Positions 39,254-45,057 of a stretch of DNA of 47,653 nucleotides are shown piece by piece. How positions within the stretch are numbered: the stretch's first letter is position 1; each line of letters opens with the position of its first letter. The position numbers and the translations under genes are program-made. The DNA is from JAKACA01 sp050008715 (GTDB lineage: Bacteria; Actinomycetota; Acidimicrobiia; Acidimicrobiales; Bog-793): positions 1 to 47,653 of the forward strand of contig JBEKMC010000039.1 of assembly GCA_050008715.1 (NCBI GenBank). The letters are read 5' to 3'. A model generated the notes under the pieces. The model was given only the letters and a program-made list of their open reading frames with translations, ran no database searches and was not told the origin of the DNA.

Positions 39254-40369
39254 ATGAGCGGAGTGCGAGTTCTGGTGGGCACGAAGAAAGGTGCCTTCAT
39301 CCTGACCTCGGATGCGAAGCGCCAGTCCTGGGACGTGAGCGGCCCTCATTTCGCCGGTTGGGAGATCTACCACCTGAAAGGCTCGCCGGCCGACCAGAAC
39401 CGGTTGTACGCCTCGCAGTCGAACGGCTGGTTCGGACAGCTCATCCAGCGCTCCGACGACGGCGGCCTGACCTGGGCACCGGTCGGCAACGAGTTCCGGT
39501 ACGAAGGGGTGCCGGGGACACACCAGTGGTACGACGGGACACCGCATCCGTGGGAGTTCGCCCGCGTGTGGCATCTCGAGCCGTCGTTGCACGACCCCGA
39601 TACCGTCCTCGCCGGCGTCGAGGATGCTGCCCTGTTCAAGTCTGTCGATGGAGGCGTGTCCTGGAACGAGCTGGCGGGGCTTCGCGGCCATGGATCGGGA
39701 TCGTCCTGGCAGCCCGGCGCCGGGGGGATGTGCCTGCACACGATCCTGGTCGACCCGAGCGATCCGGAGCGGATCTTCGTGGCGATATCGGCCGCCGGCG
39801 TCTTTCGCAGCGACGACGGGGGGGCGACTTGGCGCCCGACGAACCGGGGTCTGCAATCCGAAGGGATCCCTGACACCGATGCCGAGGTCGGCCATTGCGT
39901 CCACCACCTTGCGATGCACGCCTCACGCCCGCACACGCTGTACATGCAGAAGCACTGGGACGTCATGCGCAGCGACGACTCCGGCGAGTCCTGGAACGAG
40001 GTCAGCGGCAATCTGCCCACCGACTTCGGCTTTGCCATCGACGTCCACGCGCACGAGCCCGAGACCATCTACGTCGTGCCCATCAAGAGCGATTCGGAGC
40101 ACTTTCCACCGGACGGCAAGCTTCGCGTCTATCGCAGCACAGTCGGCGGTAACGAATGGGAGCCGCTCACGAGCGGGCTCCCGCAGAGCGATTGCTACGT
40201 CAACGTGTACCGCGATGCCATGGCCGTGGACTCCCTCGACTCCTGCGGTGTGTACTTCGGTACCACGGGCGGCCAGGTCTATGCGTCCGCGGACGCCGGC
40301 GACAACTGGGCGCCGATCGTCCGCGACCTGCCAGCCGTCCTCTCGGTAGAAGTTCAGACGCTGGCGTGA
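39254..40369 (+). CDS. BNR/sortilin-type beta-propeller protein
   Basis: Protein of 371 residues without a signal peptide. Repeated Asp-box motifs are spread through it: QRSDDGGLTWAPVG, FKSVDGGVSWNEL, FRSDDGGATWRPTN, MRSDDSGESWNEVS and YASADAGDNWAPIV, so it should form a six- to seven-bladed propeller like VPS10/sialidase relatives. Sialidase catalytic residues are not evident. The ATG at 39254 has GAAGGGAG 6 bases upstream; an ATG at 39227 would add nine residues. Its stop overlaps the start of a MoaD/ThiS-like gene (GTGA), which implies joint production. Cytosolic location and this partner argue against a simple exoglycosidase. Confidence 0.85.
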   Translation: MSGVRVLVGTKKGAFILTSDAKRQSWDVSGPHFAGWEIYHLKGSPADQNRLYASQSNGWFGQLIQRSDDGGLTWAPVGNEFRYEGVPGTHQWYDGTPHPWEFARVWHLEPSLHDPDTVLAGVEDAALFKSVDGGVSWNELAGLRGHGSGSSWQPGAGGMCLHTILVDPSDPERIFVAISAAGVFRSDDGGATWRPTNRGLQSEGIPDTDAEVGHCVHHLAMHASRPHTLYMQKHWDVMRSDDSGESWNEVSGNLPTDFGFAIDVHAHEPETIYVVPIKSDSEHFPPDGKLRVYRSTVGGNEWEPLTSGLPQSDCYVNVYRDAMAVDSLDSCGVYFGTTGGQVYASADAGDNWAPIVRDLPAVLSVEVQTLA

Positions 40370-40662
40370 TCCGAGTCGTGCTGCCGGCACACCTGCGGAC
40401 ACTCGCCCACGTCGATCGAGAGGTGTGCGTCGAAGTTGCCGGCGAGCCAACGCAGCGAGCCGTGATCGACGCGCTCGAAGCGAGCTATCCGGCGCTGCGG
40501 GGCACACTCCGGGATCCGGTCACCGACAAGCGCCGAGCGTTCGTTCGCTTCTTCGCATGCGAGGAGGACCTGTCCCACGAAGCTCCGGACGAGCCGCTCC
40601 CCGAGAAGGTCGTCTCCGGTGCCGAGCCCTTCATTGTGATCGGAGCGATGGCCGGTGGGTGA
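40366..40662 (+). CDS. MoaD/ThiS-like ubiquitin-fold protein
   Basis: Protein of 98 residues with the beta-grasp pattern of MoaD/ThiS: IRVVLPAHLRTLAHVDREVC, AVIDALEASYPALRGTLRDP, FVRFFACEEDLSHEAPDEPL and the ending FIVIGAMAGG. The C-terminal Gly-Gly is what MoaD and ThiS use to carry sulfur as thiocarboxylate after adenylation. The GTG at 40366 overlaps the propeller-gene stop. No moaE, moeB, thiF or thiG gene is in the window, so the activating enzyme and sulfur acceptor are unknown. Confidence 0.88.
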   Translation: MIRVVLPAHLRTLAHVDREVCVEVAGEPTQRAVIDALEASYPALRGTLRDPVTDKRRAFVRFFACEEDLSHEAPDEPLPEKVVSGAEPFIVIGAMAGG

Positions 40663-40751
40663 CAGCCTGACCGGGTGGAGTGAAGAGGATGTCCGTCTCT
40701 ACGATCGAGACGCTCGGCGCCCAAGCTGAGCTCCTGGAGGGAGGCACAACA

Positions 40752-41162
40752 GTGGACTGGAAGCTCGAGCTCGTGGTCGTGCCCGTGTCGGACGTCGACC
40801 GTGCGAAGGTGTTCTACGTGGAGCGGTGCGGGTTTCGCCTGGATGTGGATCACCGGGCGGGCGACGACTTCCGTGTCGTGCAGGTCACGCCGCCCGGCTC
40901 TGCCTGCTCGATCACGCTGATGAAGAACCTGGAGGCACCCGGATCGCTGCAGGGCTTGCATCTCATCGTGTCCGACATCGAGGATGCCCGCCACGAGCTC
41001 CTCCGGCGCGGAGTCGATGCCGGTGAGATCTTCCACTTCGTCGATGGCAATCAGCAACCCGGGCCGGATCCCGAGCGCAGCGATTACGGCTCGTTCCTCG
41101 GCTTCAGCGATCCGGACGGCAACGGCTTCGTCGTCCAGGAGGTGAGGCAGGCGGTTCGGTGA
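40752..41162 (+). CDS. VOC (glyoxalase-like) family protein
   Basis: Protein of 136 residues with the paired beta-alpha-beta-beta-beta modules of the VOC superfamily: LELVVVPVSDVDRAKVFYVE, CGFRLDVDHRAGDDF, GLHLIVSDIEDARHELLRRG and the end SDYGSFLGFSDPDGNGFVVQ. A metal-ligand His (LHLIV) and a C-terminal Glu (VQEV) are present, while the first ligand position is Val, so a full metal site is doubtful. The GTG at 40752 is chosen because GGAGGGAGG lies about 7 bases upstream; an earlier ATG would add an unconserved tail. Possible roles are dioxygenase, isomerase or resistance protein. Confidence 0.85.
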   Translation: MDWKLELVVVPVSDVDRAKVFYVERCGFRLDVDHRAGDDFRVVQVTPPGSACSITLMKNLEAPGSLQGLHLIVSDIEDARHELLRRGVDAGEIFHFVDGNQQPGPDPERSDYGSFLGFSDPDGNGFVVQEVRQAVR

Positions 41163-41380
41163 AAGCCGGCCTTCCGGGACGGGCACAGAGGCTGAGGCGG
41201 CCGCTTTTGCACATCTTGACAGGTGGTTCCCGCCGACAAGTGGCGCGAACCACCTGTCAAGATTCGAGGCTCCGGCGGTGCGGCGAGCCTGTCGTGGGTC
41301 TACAGACGCGACACCACCCCCCGAGCCGGTGGATGTCCGACCCGGGGGGTGGAAACGCCGTGCGCTCGCCGATCAGCCGC
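41163..41380. other. 218-bp gap between convergent genes
   Basis: The region between the VOC gene and the LamG exoprotein gene has no convincing frame. Its one notable element is the long inverted repeat at 41213-41263. Confidence 0.6.
41213..41263. terminator. perfect 17-bp inverted repeat, probable bidirectional terminator
   Basis: ATCTTGACAGGTGGTTC (41213-41229) faces its exact reverse complement at 41247-41263. The 17-base spacer can pair further (CGCC/GGCG around a 7-base loop). It lies between convergent genes, as expected for a bidirectional terminator, but it lacks T-runs and is far longer than usual. Confidence 0.65.
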
Positions 41381-43723
41381 TCAGGGGTTGATCCCCGGCG
41401 TGTTGGCGGCGGCGTAGTGCGTGGCAATCTGCGTCGGGCTGAGCGCGTACGGGTACACAGCAACGTCCGCCATGTCCCCGTTGAAGTAGGAGCTGTTCGG
41501 CTGCGTCGTGCCCTGGCTGTTCCCACCCCAGGGGTCGAGATTCCACGCCCCGAGGTTGTCGCCGCCGATCCGCCAGTACCCGGTGTAGGACTGCGGCGTC
41601 GTGTTCGAGTTGGTGCCGACGAGCTGGCCGTCGACCCACATCGTCATTCCGGCCACCGGGTCCAGCGTGGCGACGACGTAATGCCACTGGCCGTCGTTGT
41701 AGACGTTGTTCGACTCGATGGTCTCGGTCTGGTTGTTCCAGACGCCGAAGACGAGCTGACCGTCGTTCATCATGTAGATGTGACGGTCGTAGTTGGAGCT
41801 CCAGCCCGTCTGGTTGTTGCCGAAGCCGATCAGCTTGCCACCGGTGTTCGTCGTGGTCTTGAACCAGCCCTCGATCGTGAAGGCGCTCGGGCCGGTCACG
41901 GCGTTCGTCGAGCTGACGAGCCCGGAGACCCCGTCGAATGACGGGACGGTGTCGGTCGCCCCGGCAAGGGGACCAGGCGTGACAGCTCCGGGGTCGACCC
42001 CGGAGCTCTCGTAGGTGCCGGTGAAGGCGTTCGGCGAGAGGTCCTGTGCCGTCGTGGAACCGGACGGATCGTTGAGCGGCCAGAAGAAGGACGGGCCGTC
42101 GCCGAGCACGTCGGCGGAGTAACCCTGGGTCGGGCTTGTCGCCGAGACGGTCACAGACGCCGAGGCGGCCGACTTCGCCGACGTGTTCGTCCCGTCGCTC
42201 GCCGTCACCTGGTAGGTGTACGACTTGCCCGGCGTGAGCCCCGTGTCGTTGAAGTGCAGGACCGGGAGTGCCCACGGCCACGACGTCGCCTGCAGGCTGC
42301 CGATCGCGGCGACCGTGCCGTGCCGGTAGATGTTGTACGTCAAGGTGCCGTCGTCGGAGTCGCTCACGGCGTTGAACGTCACGGTGACGACCCCTGCACG
42401 GCTGCTCGTGGCAGTCGGCGCTGCCGGCTTTCCGGGCGTGGTCGTGTCGGGGCCGGGGGCGAACCGTGTGAGGCCCTGCTGAGCGATCCCGTTCACGGTG
42501 GTGAAATCGCCGCCGACGAACAACTGCGTGCCGTCAGTGGTCATGTCACCAGGCCCCAGGGGCTCCACGCCACCAGGTGCGTTCGTGTCCGGCGTCCAGT
42601 GGCCGAGCGATCCGTCCACGAGCGACTGGGCGAGCAGGTGATGGGTGACCCACCCGCCGCCCGGGTTGTTCACCTGCGGGAAGCCACCAGGTGCGTAGGC
42701 GCAGTCGTGTGCATGTGAGCCCTTGTAGAGCCACCCGTTCACGATCTCGATGGTCTGTGTGGCACCGAGGCAGTCGTTCTGCCACACGAGTGTGCCGGTG
42801 CTGACCGTGGCGGCAAAGTCGCCGTCGAAGCAGCCCCCTCCGGTGCCCTCCGCAGAGACGTAGACCGTCGGCGTGCCGCTGGCATCGCTGATGATGACGT
42901 CCTTCACGTCGGACAGGCAGCCCGGGTAGTTGGGAACGATCGTCGCCGCGAACGGGTCGCTGGCACCGGTCGTCGGATCCGTCGACCCGATCGCCTGCTG
43001 GATGGCGCCGTTGAACGTCGTGAAGTAGCCACCGATGATGACGCGCGTGACCTGCGGGTCGACCGCAACCGACGTGACGGAGCCGTTGAGGACCGGATTC
43101 CACGCAAGCAGGCTGCCCGGACTCGTGGCGCCGACAGGGGCCACAGCGGCGGCATCCGTTCGGGCGGCGCCGTCCGCCTTGGAGAAGCCACCGCCGAAGT
43201 AGATGGCACTGCCATCGGCAGCCGGGGCGATCGTGTCGACGAACCCGGGCGCTGACGGCTTCCAGTTCGACACGACGTTGCCCGTGGCGATGTTGATGGC
43301 CGCAAGGTCGTCGTGGTATGCCCCGTCGACGTCGGTAAAGCTCCCACCGACGTACAGAGTCTTGCCATCGGCTGAGACCGCCAGCGCCTTCACCGTTCCG
43401 TTGATGGTGGGTGCAAAGGCCAGCAGCGCGCCTGTCGCCGAGTTGAAGGCCGCCAAGTAGGTACGTGGGTTCTCGTCAGTGCCCAAGGGCTCGCCGGGTG
43501 GGCGCACCGACGTGAACGCACCGCCGGCATAGACGACGTTGTTCGAGTAGGCGAGCGACCACACCGTGCCGTTGGTCTGATACATCGACGAGGTGGTAGC
43601 ACTGAGGTTCTGGCCAGGGCCGCCACCCGAGGCCACGGCCGATGTCTGCAGCACCGGGATGACCGCCACCATGGAGACCGCAAGACCGACGGCCGCCAAT
43701 CCCATACACGCTCTTGCCTTCAT
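41381..43723 (-). CDS. large exoprotein: beta-propeller, FN3 and LamG domains
   Basis: Secreted protein of 780 residues. After a signal peptide (GLAAVGLAVSMVAVIPVLQT, cleavage near AVASGGG) come delta-60/propeller-type repeats (about 50-430), each with VYVGG/LFVGGDFT-like strands: NVVYAGGAFTSVRPPGEP, TLYVGGSFTDVDGAYHDDLA, AIYFGGGFSKADGAARTD, RVIIGGYFTTFNGAIQQAIG and QLFVGGDFTTVNGIAQQGL. An FN3 domain (about 440-530: PTATSSRAGVVTVTFNAVSD) and a C-terminal LamG/concanavalin domain (about 545-780: FTIEGWFKTTTN, GQWHYVVATLDPVAGMTMWV, YFNGDMADVAVYPYALSPTQ) follow. AAGGGG precedes the ATG. A glycan- or surface-binding role is likely; it has no cell-wall sorting signal. Confidence 0.88.
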   Translation of the reverse strand: MKARACMGLAAVGLAVSMVAVIPVLQTSAVASGGGPGQNLSATTSSMYQTNGTVWSLAYSNNVVYAGGAFTSVRPPGEPLGTDENPRTYLAAFNSATGALLAFAPTINGTVKALAVSADGKTLYVGGSFTDVDGAYHDDLAAINIATGNVVSNWKPSAPGFVDTIAPAADGSAIYFGGGFSKADGAARTDAAAVAPVGATSPGSLLAWNPVLNGSVTSVAVDPQVTRVIIGGYFTTFNGAIQQAIGSTDPTTGASDPFAATIVPNYPGCLSDVKDVIISDASGTPTVYVSAEGTGGGCFDGDFAATVSTGTLVWQNDCLGATQTIEIVNGWLYKGSHAHDCAYAPGGFPQVNNPGGGWVTHHLLAQSLVDGSLGHWTPDTNAPGGVEPLGPGDMTTDGTQLFVGGDFTTVNGIAQQGLTRFAPGPDTTTPGKPAAPTATSSRAGVVTVTFNAVSDSDDGTLTYNIYRHGTVAAIGSLQATSWPWALPVLHFNDTGLTPGKSYTYQVTASDGTNTSAKSAASASVTVSATSPTQGYSADVLGDGPSFFWPLNDPSGSTTAQDLSPNAFTGTYESSGVDPGAVTPGPLAGATDTVPSFDGVSGLVSSTNAVTGPSAFTIEGWFKTTTNTGGKLIGFGNNQTGWSSNYDRHIYMMNDGQLVFGVWNNQTETIESNNVYNDGQWHYVVATLDPVAGMTMWVDGQLVGTNSNTTPQSYTGYWRIGGDNLGAWNLDPWGGNSQGTTQPNSSYFNGDMADVAVYPYALSPTQIATHYAAANTPGINP

Positions 43724-43952
43724 TTCGGTTCCCCTTCTTCCCGCTAACTATGGATGCACAATTGGCGTCGACGCGGCGTCGCCCGTCGTCGGAACACCCG
43801 AATGGGTTGCGACCTGTTTGCCGTGCCTACGGTCTCGTCACGACCGCCATGTGCGAGCGTGGACGCCCCGAAGGCGGTCGCTTGCGCCGAGTTCGCCATG
43901 TCATGCATCCGCTGTGCCATTTCATCCTCGCTTGTCCTGGCACTCCACCGAT

Positions 43953-43979
43953 GCGAAGATCTCGTTACGAGATTCTCGC
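43953..43979 (-). promoter_or_regulatory. 27-bp imperfect palindrome, operator-like
   Basis: The core ATCTCGTTACGAGAT (43959-43973) is a perfect palindrome around a central T. With the outer GCGA/TCGC (43953-43956, 43976-43979) the arms match at 11 of 13 positions. It lies just downstream of the proposed start of transcription, the usual place for a repressor site. Confidence 0.5.
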
Positions 43980-43989
43980 GCCGCGGCCG

Positions 43990-44017
43990 ACTATACACCC
44001 CGACTGTTGCGGTGCAA
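43990..44017 (-). promoter_or_regulatory. promoter of the LamG exoprotein gene
   Basis: On the minus strand TTGCAC (44017-44012) and TATAGT (43995-43990) are 16 bp apart. Transcription would start near 43983, leaving a leader of about 260 bases before the ATG at 43723. Confidence 0.5.
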
Positions 44018-44142
44018 GCAGTCCCTTTTTCACTCTACGTGGTCGAGAGATTACGTTGAGAGACATGTGGGGTTCAGGGCGACCAATACAACGGCAACTC
44101 CGCGCCCGACCCCGCTCATCATGGGCGGCTGGAAGCTGGGTG

Positions 44143-45057
44143 TCAGTACACGTTCGGCAGGAGCCGCATCGCCTCGGTGCTGAGGCCCCAAAGGATGGCG
44201 AACATTACCGGGGCGCCCACCAGCCATGCCTGGGCACGACCCCAGCGGGACCACAGCCACACGAGGGCGATCGAACCGACGAGGAGCGCCTGCAGCCAGA
44301 ACACCACGAACGGCCAGGCTGTCGGGTCGCTCCGACCTTGCACGTCCACCGGCGATACGGCGGTGGGCCGACCAGTGGGTGCCGCCACGGACTTGCCTTG
44401 CAGCAAGGCGTCGACATAGACGAGGTGATTGCCGGCGAGGCGCCCGAGCCACCCGGAGCCGGCCGAGGTGACGAGCGTGAGCACGGCGCCGGTTGTCGAG
44501 ATGTCCGGGAGCGGCTGATCGGCGACGAGCTGGCCGTTGACCCGGAAGGCAAACGTCCCTTGTCCCGTCGTCACCGTGATCACGTCTCCGCCTCGGAGCC
44601 GGGTGATGCCCCCGAACGGCGCACCTGCAGTCGTGCTCCTGCCCATCACGATGGACTCTCCGACCTGACCCGGCAAAGGAGAGTCCGGGAGGTGCCCGGG
44701 ACCCGCCAGCAGATTGCTGGCGGACGTGCCCTCGACGACCACGACGTTGTGGAGCCCGGCAGCCGGCGAATTGAGTACGGCGATCGGTGTCCCGGGCTTT
44801 ATGGAGCCACCGATGCTCGGAGCGATGGCGCTCGACGGGTCGACGAGGCCCCGGAACGCCGCGTAGAGCTGTTGCTGGCTTCGCTGCTCCTGCAGGGCGC
44901 TGAAGCCGTATGCGAAGGCCCCGAAGAAACACGCGACGACGCCGAATGCCGTGAGGGCCGCGAGCACGATGGCGAGCGCGCCGGGCATCTGAGGTCGACC
45001 GATGGGCGTGGGGCTCGGAGCCGGCGACGGCACCGCCACGGGTGCGAGCGTGATCAC
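44143..45057 (-). CDS. membrane sortase-fold protein lacking catalytic His and Cys
   Basis: Protein of 304 residues with one N-terminal helix (ALAIVLAALTAFGVVACFFG), an extracellular sortase-like barrel (about 85-225) and two C-terminal helices (FVVFWLQALLVGSIALVWLW, WLVGAPVMFAILWGL). The sortase outline is easy to follow: VGESIVMGRSTTAGAPFGGI, LRGGDVITVTTGQGTFAFRV and VLTLVTSAGSGWLGRLAG. Active sortases have AGHR at the first place and TLxTC at the second; here they read MGRS and TLVTS, so both His and Cys are gone. Cysteine transpeptidation is therefore not expected. The GTG at 45057 overlaps the stop of the upstream giant protein gene (GTGA), so the two are co-translated. Confidence 0.82.
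   Translation of the reverse strand: MITLAPVAVPSPAPSPTPIGRPQMPGALAIVLAALTAFGVVACFFGAFAYGFSALQEQRSQQQLYAAFRGLVDPSSAIAPSIGGSIKPGTPIAVLNSPAAGLHNVVVVEGTSASNLLAGPGHLPDSPLPGQVGESIVMGRSTTAGAPFGGITRLRGGDVITVTTGQGTFAFRVNGQLVADQPLPDISTTGAVLTLVTSAGSGWLGRLAGNHLVYVDALLQGKSVAAPTGRPTAVSPVDVQGRSDPTAWPFVVFWLQALLVGSIALVWLWSRWGRAQAWLVGAPVMFAILWGLSTEAMRLLPNVY

Larger units (their letters stand above)
43724..44142. other. 419-bp region upstream of the LamG exoprotein gene
   Basis: No supported gene. It holds a minus-strand promoter (43990-44017), a palindrome (43953-43979), and roughly 260 bases that would be a long untranslated leader. Confidence 0.6.

Noticed and set aside
40366..40662. Functional link of the MoaD-like gene to molybdenum cofactor synthesis with the molbindin at 25218
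   Set aside because: They are 15 kb apart with no moa/moe genes around either; the overlap with the propeller gene is the only real context.
41213..41263. Inverted repeats of an insertion sequence
   Set aside because: The spacer is only 17 bp, no transposase remnant exists, and no target duplication is visible; a terminator between convergent genes fits better.
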